Positions 1 to 9,884 of a DNA stretch of 64,000 bases are shown in pieces. The notes under the pieces were generated by a model that saw only the letters and a program-made list of their open reading frames with translations, had not been told where the DNA came from and did no database searches. The stretch comes from Prolixibacteraceae bacterium (GTDB lineage Bacteria; Bacteroidota; Bacteroidia; Bacteroidales; Prolixibacteraceae). Within the stretch, counting starts at the first letter, position 1; each line of letters starts with the position of its first letter. The stretch spans positions 44,795 to 108,794 of the forward strand of contig JAUWAB010000007.1 in NCBI GenBank assembly GCA_030602265.1, read 5' to 3'. Made by a program: the position numbers and the translations under genes.

Positions 1-786
1 AGGCCTTGAAGACTGAATTACCTCAGCCGATTTACCCATAGAAAATCCCTGCGACAACACCAGGCCCTGTCCCGTCCGGACAGAATAATCGCCGGCTATT
101 ATCCCCGGAACACGATCATTGATCCTGAAAGCCAGATGGAAGGAATAGAAATCAAACCCATAGGGATTGGTTCCCCTGAAAAAAGGCTCACCCGGATCAT
201 TTTCGCCGGTAATGCCAGCCTGAAGACTCTTACCCTTCTGAAAAAGATATCTGGCGTAAAGTTTTTGTGGACCACCCTGAAAAGCAGGAGGTTTATCACC
301 CTTCGGATAATAGCCTGCAGGTTTCGGAAAAGACTGCCAGCCTTTCAGCAGCACCTGCTGACGTGCATAATCCCGTCCGCCGGTTTTTAAATAATCCCGA
401 TTCCCGGGGAAAGCAATAATGGTAAACGCAGAAATTTTCCCGGCCAGTTCCCTGCCGATTCCTTTGACCGAGGTAAGCTCTGACATAGTCTGAAACAATC
501 CCGCCTTCTGCCGGTATTCCACAATATTTCCGGCAGTAACCTCATCCAGAAAAGGAATCCGGAGAAGTTCTTCTACAGATGCCGAATTGATATCCAGCGG
601 ATTCTCCGATAAAAGAACCAGTTCTTCGAGCCAATGACTAATATCAGACTCTTCCTCCATCTCCTCGGATAACCATTCGATAAACCGTTCTGCATTAAAG
701 GTGCTGTTTTCCTGACCACCCGTCTCAGCCCTGCAGAAGAGAACGAGCCAGCCGATGAGTGCAAATGGTAACAGAGGACTTTTCAT
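1..786 (-). CDS. Helix-hairpin-helix envelope protein, 3' end cut by window edge
   Basis: This gene is absent from the ORF track because it has no stop inside the window; I translated it by hand and it stays open for all 262 codons to base 1. The product starts MKSPLLPFALIGWLVLFC, a signal peptide. Residues about 60-125 contain a helix-hairpin-helix pair (LDINSASVEELLRIP, then LTSVKGIGRELAGKI), the DNA-binding or structural fold of ComEA and competence proteins. The rest (from about residue 150) looks like beta strands typical of the large Bacteroidota 'HhH domain-containing protein' family with a C-terminal barrel. Its ATG overlaps the TGA of the upstream barrel gene by four bases (ATGA), so translation is probably coupled. 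Precise function is unknown; a role in DNA uptake is only suggested by the HhH domain. Confidence 0.8.
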   Translation of the reverse strand, partial: MKSPLLPFALIGWLVLFCRAETGGQENSTFNAERFIEWLSEEMEEESDISHWLEELVLLSENPLDINSASVEELLRIPFLDEVTAGNIVEYRQKAGLFQTMSELTSVKGIGRELAGKISAFTIIAFPGNRDYLKTGGRDYARQQVLLKGWQSFPKPAGYYPKGDKPPAFQGGPQKLYARYLFQKGKSLQAGITGENDPGEPFFRGTNPYGFDFYSFHLAFRINDRVPGIIAGDYSVRTGQGLVLSQGFSMGKSAEVIQSSRP

Positions 787-1619
787 AGGGTAAATTTTAT
801 ACCTGCTGCAGGTGTAAAACCGAGAACATGCTGATAGGAGTAGGCAATATCGAAGACATATTTTCCTATTTGGAAACCGGCGCCCCCCGATGGGCTGAAT
901 GGCCATCCCGACGCACCTGCCCTGATAAAGACCCCGTTGGCAGGCATCCATTCCATTGCCGTGCGGAACAGCCAGGGCCTGTGACGGTTTTTTTCAAGCT
1001 CCGACATCCACTGCAGGCCGTCACTGATATGCCAGACCTCCCCGATGCTGAACATGCGTCGGGGATGAAATGCCAGGCCAGCTCCTTCAATCCTTCCCCA
1101 ATATGGCTCAACATAACGTATCCCTATTGTAAGCGCAGCAGAGATTGCATAAAGTACCCCGGTCTCAGCCATAAATCCGGTGCGTGACCGGATTCTCTCC
1201 GGAAAGGTCACTGAAATGGCTTCGAACTTCAATCCGGCCATAAAGTTCGGTCCGAATGGACGTGCAAAGGAGAGTCCTGTGCAGCGTTCCCGGTAAATTC
1301 CGGAACCAAACTGTCTGTATACACCGCCCCAGACTCCCTTACCACCGGGGATCGCGACGCCTGCCATTAATGTTGAGTACTCTCTGATCAGAAATCTCGA
1401 TTCATGGCCTGCGTAGAGGGAGACCTTCCTGTCGGCAGCCAATCCGGCCGGATTTCCGAAAAGTGCCTCCGGACCAGACAACGCAGAAGAAAATCCGGCC
1501 AATGAAATTGATCTTGCACCTGAGGCTGGGCCATAACCTGCCGTCAGACAATCTGTAACAACCAAAATAAATAGTAATGCAAACAGCCACTTGCTGTACT
1601 GAGGGTAAAAAGATTCCAT
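783..1619 (-). CDS. Outer-membrane beta-barrel protein, PorV/PorQ-like
   Basis: The 278-residue product has an N-terminal signal peptide (hydrophobic residues 11-25) followed by GARSISLAGFSSAL and ALFGNPAGLAA, the opening pattern of PorV/PorQ-like and FadL-like outer-membrane proteins in Bacteroidota. The remainder alternates short amphipathic strands and glycine turns and ends in FTL, which suits insertion by the BAM complex. It is the first gene of a two-gene unit with the HhH protein, with a four-base overlap. PorV and PorQ serve type IX secretion, but this protein is short and I cannot assign it to that system; it may simply be an uncharacterised small barrel. Confidence 0.65.
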   Translation of the reverse strand: MESFYPQYSKWLFALLFILVVTDCLTAGYGPASGARSISLAGFSSALSGPEALFGNPAGLAADRKVSLYAGHESRFLIREYSTLMAGVAIPGGKGVWGGVYRQFGSGIYRERCTGLSFARPFGPNFMAGLKFEAISVTFPERIRSRTGFMAETGVLYAISAALTIGIRYVEPYWGRIEGAGLAFHPRRMFSIGEVWHISDGLQWMSELEKNRHRPWLFRTAMEWMPANGVFIRAGASGWPFSPSGGAGFQIGKYVFDIAYSYQHVLGFTPAAGIKFTL

Positions 1620-1666
1620 GTTCAGGGTATTAACTAATAATTGGTGCAGGGAGCTGGCTAAGAATT

Positions 1667-1719
1667 ACAATAAAAACAAAAAAAATCAGACTGTCCCGGA
1701 TAATTGAGTCAGCCTGATT
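1667..1719 (-). terminator. Probable intrinsic terminator of purE
   Basis: Read on the minus strand, AATCAGGCTG and CAGTCTGATT can pair with one mismatch around a 16-base loop, followed by a T-rich tract (complement of aaaaacaaaaaaaa). It lies 90 bases past the purE stop and before the barrel gene start, so it separates the two transcripts. Confidence 0.55.
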
Positions 1720-1808
1720 ATTCATATGCCTCTATCAGAGACTGTTTGCAAATATTACATACCCAGGGCGATTAACTCCCCTGTGAGACAACCTCGCATT
1801 CGCTCCAC

Positions 1809-2315
1809 CTAATTGGTTTTAAACTTGAATTTCACTTCGGAAAGATCCTGGTTGGCCTTGATAATCTTTCCCTTAAGGTTCTCCTTGTACGAAACAAATT
1901 TTTCCATCAGTTCCTCGTCACCGGAAGCCATAATTTGAACGGCCAGCAGTGCGGCGTTCATGGCACCGTTCACTGCCACGGTAGCCACAGGGATTCCGGG
2001 AGGCATCTGCACAATGGACAACAAAGCATCCAGTCCGTCGAAACTGGATTTAACAGGCACCCCGATAACCGGCAGCGGAGTCATTGCCGCTACTACTCCC
2101 GGCAAATGGGCAGCCATACCGGCAGCAGCAATGATTACTTTGATTCCGCGTTCACGTGCTGACCGTGCAAACTTCTCCACCACATCAGGCGTTCTGTGGG
2201 CAGACAAAGCATTGATCTCAAACGGGATCCCGAACTCATCCAGAATCCTTGCAGCCGCTTCCATTACTCCCATATCCGAAGTGCTGCCCATAATGATACT
2301 AACTTTTGGTGTCAT
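1809..2315 (-). CDS. purE: N5-carboxyaminoimidazole ribonucleotide mutase
   Basis: PurE moves the carboxyl group of N5-CAIR to carbon 4 to give CAIR in de novo purine synthesis in the cytosol. The 168-residue length is normal for the bacterial class I mutase. Diagnostic motifs are GSTSDM at residues 10-15, SAHRTPD near 38-44 (the catalytic His) and AAGMAAHLPGVVAA near 64-77. The C-terminal NAALLAVQIMA helix is also standard. It is monocistronic here and transcribed away from hpt, another purine gene, with a shared 115-base intergenic region. purD lies 46 kb away in the same window, so the pathway genes are scattered. Confidence 0.97.
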   Translation of the reverse strand: MTPKVSIIMGSTSDMGVMEAAARILDEFGIPFEINALSAHRTPDVVEKFARSARERGIKVIIAAAGMAAHLPGVVAAMTPLPVIGVPVKSSFDGLDALLSIVQMPPGIPVATVAVNGAMNAALLAVQIMASGDEELMEKFVSYKENLKGKIIKANQDLSEVKFKFKTN

Positions 2316-2343
2316 GTTACGAATTTATTTTTAAGTATTTAAA

Positions 2344-2351
2344 TAGTTTTG
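2344..2351 (+). promoter_or_regulatory. -7 box of the hpt operon promoter
   Basis: TAGTTTTG matches the Bacteroidota housekeeping -7 pattern TAnnTTTG. No clear TTTG is seen at the expected upstream spacing. It would give a leader of roughly 75 bases before hpt. Confidence 0.45.
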
Positions 2352-2430
2352 TTTCTTTGTGATTCCTTTGGCGAAAATAAGGTAAATTCATTTATCCCAA
2401 AGAATCTGATCAGGTTGTAATACGTTTATC

Positions 2431-2970
2431 ATGAAAAAAATAAAGTTACTCGACAAAGAGTTCCAACTCTACATTCCTTATGAGAAAATCAGGTCAGTGA
2501 TCGAAAAGATCGCTCAAGATATGAACCGTGACCTGGAAGGTGCCTCTCCGCTGTTTGTGTGTGTCCTGAACGGAGCCTTCATGTTCGCGGCAGATTTATT
2601 TAAACGGATTGAAATCCCGGGTGCTGAAATTACCTTTGTTAAAATGGCATCCTATCATGGAATCCACTCGTCAGGGACCATCAGGCAGCTCATCGGGCTC
2701 AACGAGGCGATCGAGGGAAGAACGGTTGTGGTCATAGAGGATATAGTTGACTCCGGCTCAACGGTCGAGGAAATCCTTGCACAGTTAGCTATTCTGAAAC
2801 CTCAGGAAGTTAAAATTGCCACGCTGTTATCAAAACCGGATGCCATGATCAAGAAAGTTAACCTCGACTATGTAGGCCTGGAAATCCCGAACGACTTTAT
2901 CGTTGGCTACGGGCTTGATTACGACGGACAGGGCAGAAACCTGATCGACATATACTCAATTGTACAATAA
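2431..2970 (+). CDS. hpt: Hypoxanthine phosphoribosyltransferase
   Basis: The enzyme salvages hypoxanthine (and usually guanine) with PRPP to give IMP or GMP. The 179-residue protein carries the PRPP-binding loop VVVIEDIVDSGSTV near residues 98-111 and the FVCVLNGAFMFAADL segment near 42-56. The C-terminal part DFIVGYGLDYDGQGRNL is the purine-binding/closing region of the family. It heads a tight same-strand run with adk (14-base gap), obg and a PAP2 phosphatase, an arrangement common in Bacteroidota. Start is the only good ATG after the promoter. Confidence 0.96.
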   Translation: MKKIKLLDKEFQLYIPYEKIRSVIEKIAQDMNRDLEGASPLFVCVLNGAFMFAADLFKRIEIPGAEITFVKMASYHGIHSSGTIRQLIGLNEAIEGRTVVVIEDIVDSGSTVEEILAQLAILKPQEVKIATLLSKPDAMIKKVNLDYVGLEIPNDFIVGYGLDYDGQGRNLIDIYSIVQ

Positions 2971-2984
2971 TACAACCGAAACGC

Positions 2985-3560
2985 ATGCTAAATCTGGTAC
3001 TATTCGGCCCTCCCGGCGCGGGTAAGGGTACTCAGGCGGAATACCTGATAAAAAACTACAACCTGATCCATTTATCCACCGGGGATCTTTTGAGGAGTGA
3101 AATTGCTTTACAGTCCGTTTTGGGACTTGAGGCCAAAATGTTCATGGACCGGGGAGAGCTGGTCCCCGACAAAACCGTAATCGGGATGATCAGGAACAAA
3201 ATCAGTACAAACAGTACGGCGAATGGCTTTATTTTCGATGGATTTCCAAGAACCGTCGAACAGGCTGTCGCCCTCGATGAGTTGCTGAATGATCTTGGGA
3301 AACCCATTTCCGGGATGTTGTCGCTGGAGGTTGATCAACAAGAGTTGATTGACCGGTTGATGAAAAGAGGACAGATTTCCGGGCGTTCTGACGACCAGGA
3401 CCTTAGCGTTATCAAAAACCGGATAGATGTATACTGGAACAAGACTGCCCCGCTGGTTGATTATTACAACAAGCAGAACAAACATCACAGGATAGATGGT
3501 ATGGGCAGTATCGAAGAGATTGCCGTCCGGTTGAACGATACCATCCGGAAGCTTCAATAA
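2985..3560 (+). CDS. adk: Adenylate kinase, short-lid form
   Basis: Adenylate kinase balances ATP, ADP and AMP. The P-loop [10 protein letters not shown] lies at residues 8-17, the NMP-binding part STGDLLRSE near 31-39, and [11 protein letters not shown] near 84-94. The LID is short ([12 protein letters not shown]) and lacks the Zn-binding cysteines, which is the usual 190-residue variant in this phylum. It sits between hpt and obg with gaps of 14 and 13 bases, so it is almost certainly co-transcribed with them. Confidence 0.97.
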   Translation: MLNLVLFGPPGAGKGTQAEYLIKNYNLIHLSTGDLLRSEIALQSVLGLEAKMFMDRGELVPDKTVIGMIRNKISTNSTANGFIFDGFPRTVEQAVALDELLNDLGKPISGMLSLEVDQQELIDRLMKRGQISGRSDDQDLSVIKNRIDVYWNKTAPLVDYYNKQNKHHRIDGMGSIEEIAVRLNDTIRKLQ

Positions 3561-3573
3561 TCTAAAATATAAA

Positions 3574-4566
3574 ATGTCGGAAAACAACTTTGTTGATTAC
3601 GTAAAAATCTTTTGCCAGTCGGGTAACGGAGGTGCCGGATCGGCTCACCTCCGGAGAGAAAAATTTGTCCCCAAAGGGGGCCCAGACGGAGGAGACGGAG
3701 GCAGAGGCGGTCATATTATCCTGAAGGGGAATTCACACATGTGGACCCTTCTGCACCTGAAGTACAAACGCCATATCAAAGCGGGCCATGGCGAATCAGG
3801 AGGTAAACAATGCAGCTTCGGTGCCAGCGGGGAGGATAAAATCATAGAAGTGCCCCTGGGAACAGTAGTCAGGGATTCAGAAACCGGAGAATTCATAACG
3901 GAAATCACGCACGATGGCGAAACGAGGGTACTGTTTCAGGGAGGGCGTGGCGGACTTGGAAATACACATTTCAAATCTGCAACGAACCAGACTCCTCGTT
4001 ATGCACAACCCGGTGAACCGGGCATAGAAGGCTGGGTGATTATGGAACTGAAGGTACTTGCCGATGTTGGTCTGGTCGGATTTCCAAACGCCGGAAAATC
4101 GACCCTCCTTGCTGCCGTTTCGGCTGCAAAACCTAAAATTGCCGACTACGCCTTCACTACCCTCACACCCAACCTTGGAATAGTAAGCTACAGGGACCGG
4201 CAATCGTTCGTGATGGCCGATATCCCGGGAATCATTGAAGGCGCACACCAGGGGAAAGGATTGGGACTCAGATTCCTCAGACATATTGAAAGAAATTCCA
4301 TGTTATTGTTTCTCGTGCCCGCTGATGCAAAAGACTACCGCGCAGAATATAACATCCTGCTTAACGAGCTTGAGAAATTCAATCCCGAACTGTTAGACAA
4401 GGAACGATTCCTCGCCATCAGCAAGGCCGATATGTTAGACGAAGAGCTTATGAAGGAAATCAGCTCCATGTTAAAGGATATACCGCACCTGTTCTTTTCT
4501 TCAGTTACGGGCCTTAATATCATCCAGCTGAAAGACCGGATCTGGTCTGTTCTGAACAAAGTTTAA
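3574..4566 (+). CDS. obg: Obg-family GTPase
   Basis: Obg (ObgE/CgtA) is an essential GTPase that binds the large ribosomal subunit and links ribosome assembly to stringent response and growth. Residues 1-160 form the glycine-rich Obg fold ([37 protein letters not shown]). The G domain follows with Walker [14 protein letters not shown] near 168-180, switch [19 protein letters not shown] near 214-230 and the guanine motif SKAD near 283. The 330-residue length lacks the extra C-terminal TGS-like tail found in some Obg proteins. Confidence 0.97.
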   Translation: MSENNFVDYVKIFCQSGNGGAGSAHLRREKFVPKGGPDGGDGGRGGHIILKGNSHMWTLLHLKYKRHIKAGHGESGGKQCSFGASGEDKIIEVPLGTVVRDSETGEFITEITHDGETRVLFQGGRGGLGNTHFKSATNQTPRYAQPGEPGIEGWVIMELKVLADVGLVGFPNAGKSTLLAAVSAAKPKIADYAFTTLTPNLGIVSYRDRQSFVMADIPGIIEGAHQGKGLGLRFLRHIERNSMLLFLVPADAKDYRAEYNILLNELEKFNPELLDKERFLAISKADMLDEELMKEISSMLKDIPHLFFSSVTGLNIIQLKDRIWSVLNKV

Positions 4567-4575
4567 TCAATTGGA

Positions 4576-5259
4576 ATGGATTCCATCCTGCAATTCGACC
4601 GTGACCTTTTCCTCCTGCTCAATGGCATGCATACGCCATGGTGGGATACGGTAATGCTTTTTATTACCCGGAAGGAGACCTGGCTGTTCCTTTACCTGAT
4701 GCTGATATATGTAATTGCCAGGAATTATGAGAAAAAATCCTGGATAATCCTGCTCGTCCTGTTAGCCGGATTTGCCGTCAGCGACCAGTTTTCGACCCTG
4801 ATCAAGGAATTAACGCAGCGTTACCGTCCAGGCCATGAACCCGCCCTGGAAGGACTGGTCCACATTGTGCTGAGGAAAGGCAGTACCTATGGATTTGTCT
4901 CCTCTCACGCGTCCAATACATTTTTTGTACTGGCTTTTACCGCTCCGCTTTTTCGCAACCGGATAAGTTTTTTATCTCTGCTCACCTGGGCAATGCTCGT
5001 TTCTTACAGCAGAATATACAATGGCAACCACTATCCGTTGGATGTGATTTCCGGCGGTATATTGGGAATCGCATTAGGTATTCTGTTTTATAAAATACTG
5101 ATCTTTATCGAAACCCGGTTTTTTATTACAAAAACGCCGAGATTCGAAAAAACAGGACTAAGGGAAAGCAATGCAGGATTGATCCTGCTGACCGTATCCA
5201 CGATCCTGGGGACCATGCTGATGGCGGTTTATATCCTTCACAAATACAACTACCTCTGA
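4576..5259 (+). CDS. PAP2-family membrane phosphatase
   Basis: This integral membrane protein of 227 residues has the three PAP2 motifs: KELTQRYRPG (motif 1, KxxxxxxRP), GFVSSHASNTF (motif 2, xSxH with the catalytic His) and SRIYNGNHYPLDV (motif 3, SRxxxxxHxxxD). It has about six hydrophobic segments, including one after motif 3. Members dephosphorylate undecaprenyl diphosphate, phosphatidylglycerophosphate or lipid A; the substrate cannot be told from sequence. It follows obg after nine bases and probably ends the hpt operon because a separate promoter precedes parE. Confidence 0.9.
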   Translation: MDSILQFDRDLFLLLNGMHTPWWDTVMLFITRKETWLFLYLMLIYVIARNYEKKSWIILLVLLAGFAVSDQFSTLIKELTQRYRPGHEPALEGLVHIVLRKGSTYGFVSSHASNTFFVLAFTAPLFRNRISFLSLLTWAMLVSYSRIYNGNHYPLDVISGGILGIALGILFYKILIFIETRFFITKTPRFEKTGLRESNAGLILLTVSTILGTMLMAVYILHKYNYL

Positions 5260-5369
5260 AGAAATTTTACATTTTTAAAGCTTCTAACTCATTATTTATC
5301 ATGCACTTTTCAACCGGAGCCTGTTAGTTAATGGGTAAGGGGCCACAATCAAAACCTCCATGTTTTCCT

Positions 5370-5377
5370 TATATTTG
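5370..5377 (+). promoter_or_regulatory. -7 box of the parE promoter
   Basis: TATATTTG is a full match to TAnnTTTG. It ends 19 bases before the ATG at 5397, giving a leader of about 15 bases. The upstream ORF start at 5331 would lie before the transcription start, so it is unlikely to be used. Confidence 0.6.
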
Positions 5378-5396
5378 CATCAAATTTATCAGCAAT

Positions 5397-7232
5397 ATGA
5401 CAGCTCAGTACGACGAAGGTACGATTAAGACACTTGAGTGGCAGGAACATATCCGTAAAAGACCGGGGATGTATATAGGCAAGCTAGGCGACGGCTCTGC
5501 GGCTGACGATGGCATATATGTGCTGCTCAAGGAAGTGTTGGACAATTCCATTGACGAATTCATGATGGGTTTTGGCAAGAAAATCGAAATCAAAATCGAC
5601 CAGGAGCGGGTTTTTGTCAGGGATTACGGAAGAGGGATACCATTAGGCAAGCTGAACGACGTTGTCAGTAAAATGAACACAGGCGCCAAGTACGACTCCA
5701 AGGTGTTTAAAAAATCCGTAGGCCTCAACGGTGTGGGCATCAAGGCGGTAAACGCCTTGTCGGCAGATTTCAGCATACGTGCCGTCAGAGAAGGCCAGGT
5801 AAAGGAGATCCGGTTCAGTCAGGGTGTACAGACCGAGGAACGCCCGCTGGAACCTACCGACGAGCCAAACGGCACCAGCGTTGAATTCAAACCTGATGAA
5901 TCCATTTTCAGGAATTACCGGTTTATCAGTGACTATGTGGTCAATATGATCAAGAATTACACGTTCCTGAATGCCGGACTGATCATTGAATACAATGGCC
6001 ATAAGTATTTCTCCAGAAACGGATTGAGGGACCTTTTGGAAGAGAATCTCGAAGGCGATCCGCTCTATCCGATAATCCATCTACGGGGTGAAGATATTGA
6101 AATTGCCCTGACCCACGGAAACCAATACGGCGAAGATTACTATTCGTTCGTCAACGGGCAGCATACATCCATGGGGGGTACACACCTTCAGGCTTACCGT
6201 GAGGTCCTGGTTAAAACCATCAGGGATTTTTACAAGAAGGATTTCGAACCAAGCGACATCCGTGCATCCATAGTTGCTGCAATCAGCATAAAGGTAGAGG
6301 AGCCGGTATTTGAGTCACAGACCAAAACCAAACTGGGCTCGCGTGATATGGGTCCCGACGGACCTACCGTAAGGACCCATGTGACCAATTTTGTCCAGAA
6401 AGAACTGGACAACTACCTGCACAAAAACCAGGAAACGGCAGAAGTCCTGCTGAGAAGGATCCAGGAATCGGAACGAGAGCGAAAAGCGATTTCCGGCATA
6501 AAAAAACTGGCCAAGGCCCGGGCGAAAAAAGTCAGCCTGCACAACCGTAAACTCAGGGATTGCAGGATCCATTTCAACGACAACGACGAAAAAAAGGAAG
6601 ACACCTGCATTTTCATCACCGAAGGGGATTCGGCCAGCGGATCCATCACCAAATCCAGGGATGTGGACACCCAGGCGGTTTTCAGCCTGAAAGGCAAGCC
6701 GCTCAACACATTCGGGCTAACCAAGAAGGTAGTTTATGAGAATGAGGAATTTAACCTGCTGCAGGCGGCCCTGAATATCGAAGACAGCATCGAAGACCTC
6801 AGGTACAACAAGGTAATTATTGCCACAGATGCCGACGTCGACGGAATGCACATCCGGCTGCTGCTTATCACTTTCTTCCTGCAGTTTTTCCCTGAACTGA
6901 TCCGTAAGGGCCATGTATTCATATTACAGACACCCCTTTTCAGGGTCAGGAACAAAAAACAAACTTACTACTGCTATTCCGAAGAAGAAAAAATGGCCGC
7001 AGTAAACCTGCTTAAAGGAAATCCGGAAATTACACGTTTTAAAGGACTTGGGGAGATATCCCCTGATGAATTCAAAAATTTTATCGGCGATAACATCAGG
7101 CTGGATCCGGTTCAGATGAAAAAACATGAATCGATGACCCAGATGCTGGAATTTTATATGGGCAAGAATACACCCGAACGTCAGGATTTCATCATCGACA
7201 ACCTTTATGTTGAAAAGGATGAAGTAGCCTGA
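5397..7232 (+). CDS. parE: DNA topoisomerase IV subunit B
   Basis: ParE is the ATPase subunit of topoisomerase IV, which decatenates daughter chromosomes. I place the start at 5397 ([20 protein letters not shown]) because a promoter -7 box lies just upstream and the 22 extra residues of the ORF-track version are unrelated to the family. The 611-residue product has the GHKL ATPase site ([31 protein letters not shown]), the transducer domain, and a TOPRIM domain with EGDSASGSI and the metal-binding [10 protein letters not shown]. It is followed by parC after 22 bases. The absence of the GyrB-type insert and the pairing with this parC support topo IV over gyrase. Confidence 0.94.
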   Translation: MTAQYDEGTIKTLEWQEHIRKRPGMYIGKLGDGSAADDGIYVLLKEVLDNSIDEFMMGFGKKIEIKIDQERVFVRDYGRGIPLGKLNDVVSKMNTGAKYDSKVFKKSVGLNGVGIKAVNALSADFSIRAVREGQVKEIRFSQGVQTEERPLEPTDEPNGTSVEFKPDESIFRNYRFISDYVVNMIKNYTFLNAGLIIEYNGHKYFSRNGLRDLLEENLEGDPLYPIIHLRGEDIEIALTHGNQYGEDYYSFVNGQHTSMGGTHLQAYREVLVKTIRDFYKKDFEPSDIRASIVAAISIKVEEPVFESQTKTKLGSRDMGPDGPTVRTHVTNFVQKELDNYLHKNQETAEVLLRRIQESERERKAISGIKKLAKARAKKVSLHNRKLRDCRIHFNDNDEKKEDTCIFITEGDSASGSITKSRDVDTQAVFSLKGKPLNTFGLTKKVVYENEEFNLLQAALNIEDSIEDLRYNKVIIATDADVDGMHIRLLLITFFLQFFPELIRKGHVFILQTPLFRVRNKKQTYYCYSEEEKMAAVNLLKGNPEITRFKGLGEISPDEFKNFIGDNIRLDPVQMKKHESMTQMLEFYMGKNTPERQDFIIDNLYVEKDEVA

Positions 7233-7254
7233 ACCATCAAACATTGTTAGCATT

Positions 7255-9882
7255 ATGTCGGAAGAAAAAATACAGCCACAGGATATTAAACCGGATGGCG
7301 GCAAGGAAGAGGTTACTTACCTGTCGGGGATGTACCGGGAGTGGTTTCTGGATTACGCATCCTATGTAATCCTTGAGCGTGCGGTGCCCTATGTGATTGA
7401 CGGCCTAAAGCCTGTTCAGCGGAGGATTCTTCATGCCATGCGGGAGATGGATGACGGAAGGTACAATAAGGTGGCCAATATCATCGGCCAGACCATGCAA
7501 TACCATCCCCACGGGGATGCCTCCATCGGCGATGCGCTAGTTCAGTTAGGACAGAAGGATCTGCTGGTCGACACCCAGGGAAACTGGGGCAACGTGCTTA
7601 CCGGCGACGGAGCCGCTGCTCCGCGTTATATTGAAGCACGGCTTTCCAAATTAGCCCACGAGGTCTTGTTTAATCCTAAAACCACCGTGTGGAAACTTTC
7701 CTACGACGGAAGGAAGAAAGAACCAGTGACCCTGCCGGCCAAATTCCCGCTCCTGCTGGCACAAGGCGTCGATGGGATCGCAGTGGGATTAGCCTCGAAA
7801 ATTTTTCCGCACAATTTTAACGAACTGCTTGACGCAGCCGTCGCTTACCTGAAAAATGAAGATTTTATCCTCTACCCCGATTTCCCGACCGGAGGATCGG
7901 TAGACGTAGCCAAATACAATGACGGCCTGCGGGGCGGGGTGATTAAGGTAAGGGCTAAAATCGAGAAACGCGACAGCAAAACCCTGGTCATCACCGAAAC
8001 TCCTTTCGGAAAAACGACTTCGTCATTAATTGAATCCATCATTAAGGCAAACGAAAAAGGCAAGATTAAGATCAGGAAAATCGACGACAACACGGCAGCC
8101 AATGTGGAAATCCTGGTCCACCTGGCTCAAGGGGTTTCGTCAGATAAAACCATCGACGCCCTGTATGCCTTCACCGACTGTGAAATCTCCCTCAGTCCGA
8201 ATGCCTGTATCATTGAAAATGACAAACCGGCCTTCATAGGCGTTTCCGAGATCCTCAGAAAGTCGGTCGACTCTACCCTGCAGTTGCTGAAACTGGAGCT
8301 GGAGATCAGGAAAAATGAGCTGGAGGAAGCCTGGCACAATGCCTCCCTGGAAAAAATTTTCATCGAAGAGAGAATCTATAAGGATAAGGGTTTTGAGGAG
8401 GCCGAGAACATGGATGCCGCCATTTCGCATATCGACAAACGGCTTGAACCCTGGAAACCCCGGCTCAGAAGAGAGGTTACCCGTGACGATATCCTCAGGC
8501 TTATGGAGATCAAAATGGCCCGAATCCTGAAATTCAACGCCTTCAAGGCAACCGACTATCTTCTGGGTATTGAGGAAGAAATTGCACAGGTGTTGGAGAA
8601 CATCAAAAATATTGTTCCTTATACCATTGACTGGTTTGTAAGGCTGAAATCCAAATACGGCAAGGGCAAGGAACGTAAGACTGAAATCAGGAATTTTGAA
8701 AACATCGTTGCCGCCAAGGTAGTGGTCGCCAATGAGAAACTGTATATCGACCGGGCAGAAGGCTTCATGGGTACCGGACTGAAAAAGGCGGAATATGTAT
8801 GCGACTGTTCAGATATCGACGACGTTATCGTATTCAGGCGGGACGGTACCTATTTTGTGACTAGGGTGAGCGAAAAGGCATTTGTCGGCAAGAATGTCAT
8901 CCATGCCGATGTTTTCAGAAAAGATGACGACCGTACCATATACAACGTGGTCTACCGTGACGGGAAAACCGGATTCTCCTATATGAAAAGGTTTGCCGTT
9001 ACAGGGGTAACCCGCGACAAAGAGTATGACGTCACCATGGGCACAAAAGGTTCCAAAATAGTATATTTCTCCAATAATCCCAACGGTGAGGCAGAAGTGC
9101 TGCGGGTAATCCTCAAACCTAAGCCCAGGATTAAAAAACTGGTGTTCGAGGTGGATATGGGTGAACTGGCGATCAAAGGACGTCAATCGATGGGCAATAT
9201 ACTTACTAAATATGAAGTCCACAAAATAACCCTCCATGAACGCGGGATATCCACCTTAGGCGGGTTAAAAATATGGTTCGACCCCGACGTACAGAGACTG
9301 AATGCAGATAAACGGGGCAAGTACCTGGGTGAATTTATGGGCGAGGATAAGATCCTGGTAATATACAAGAGCGGAGAATACCAGCTATATAACTATGACC
9401 TGGGGACACACTTCGGGAACAATATATTAGCCATCGAAAAGTTTGATCCGGGGAAAATACTGTCTGTTGTCTATTACGATGGAGAACAGGAATTTTATTA
9501 TGTCAAGCGTTTCGAAATAGAAGAGACACTCAACAAGCTGATTTGCTTTATAGGTGAACCGGACAAGAACAAACTGGTGAGTGTAACCTGGGTACGGTAT
9601 CCGCGTTTTGAACTGGAATTCGGCGGAAAAAACAGTGACCGGGAGAATGAAATCATAGAAGTTGCGGAATTTATAGGCATTAAAAGCTGGAAGGCTAAGG
9701 GGAAACGACTCACCAACTACTATGTCGAGAATATTAAAGAACTGGAGCCGGTCATCAGGGATGAGCATGAGACCGGCACAGAAGAAGCTGAACAGGATAA
9801 GGGGACTATCGGAACAGACGACATTCCTTTTGAAGTTCAGCGGCCTGGTGACGAAGATGCCAATCAAATGACTCTCTTCTGA
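7255..9882 (+). CDS. parC: DNA topoisomerase IV subunit A
   Basis: ParC is the DNA-cleaving subunit of topoisomerase IV. The 875-residue protein has the winged-helix region (LKPVQRRILHAMRE near 51-64, YHPHGDAS near 83-90) and the catalytic tyrosine in APRYIEARLS at about residue 125. A coiled-coil with LEIRKNELEEAWHN near 345 follows, then a degenerate C-terminal beta-propeller-like domain (FRRDGTYFVTRVSEKAF, IYNVVYRDGKTGFSYMKRF) typical of Bacteroidota ParC. The acidic tail after about 840 (HETGTEEAEQDKG) looks disordered. It is co-transcribed with parE and overlaps closely with aroK (two-base gap). Confidence 0.94.
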   Translation: MSEEKIQPQDIKPDGGKEEVTYLSGMYREWFLDYASYVILERAVPYVIDGLKPVQRRILHAMREMDDGRYNKVANIIGQTMQYHPHGDASIGDALVQLGQKDLLVDTQGNWGNVLTGDGAAAPRYIEARLSKLAHEVLFNPKTTVWKLSYDGRKKEPVTLPAKFPLLLAQGVDGIAVGLASKIFPHNFNELLDAAVAYLKNEDFILYPDFPTGGSVDVAKYNDGLRGGVIKVRAKIEKRDSKTLVITETPFGKTTSSLIESIIKANEKGKIKIRKIDDNTAANVEILVHLAQGVSSDKTIDALYAFTDCEISLSPNACIIENDKPAFIGVSEILRKSVDSTLQLLKLELEIRKNELEEAWHNASLEKIFIEERIYKDKGFEEAENMDAAISHIDKRLEPWKPRLRREVTRDDILRLMEIKMARILKFNAFKATDYLLGIEEEIAQVLENIKNIVPYTIDWFVRLKSKYGKGKERKTEIRNFENIVAAKVVVANEKLYIDRAEGFMGTGLKKAEYVCDCSDIDDVIVFRRDGTYFVTRVSEKAFVGKNVIHADVFRKDDDRTIYNVVYRDGKTGFSYMKRFAVTGVTRDKEYDVTMGTKGSKIVYFSNNPNGEAEVLRVILKPKPRIKKLVFEVDMGELAIKGRQSMGNILTKYEVHKITLHERGISTLGGLKIWFDPDVQRLNADKRGKYLGEFMGEDKILVIYKSGEYQLYNYDLGTHFGNNILAIEKFDPGKILSVVYYDGEQEFYYVKRFEIEETLNKLICFIGEPDKNKLVSVTWVRYPRFELEFGGKNSDRENEIIEVAEFIGIKSWKAKGKRLTNYYVENIKELEPVIRDEHETGTEEAEQDKGTIGTDDIPFEVQRPGDEDANQMTLF

Positions 9883-9884
9883 CC

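Noticed and set aside
1780-1815. CAACC sequence upstream of the barrel gene
   Set aside because: It lacks the C(A/G)TC box 16 bases later, so it does not fit the ECF promoter pattern.
5331-5396. Extended N-terminus of parE in the ORF track
   Set aside because: It would begin before the predicted transcription start and adds residues unlike the family.
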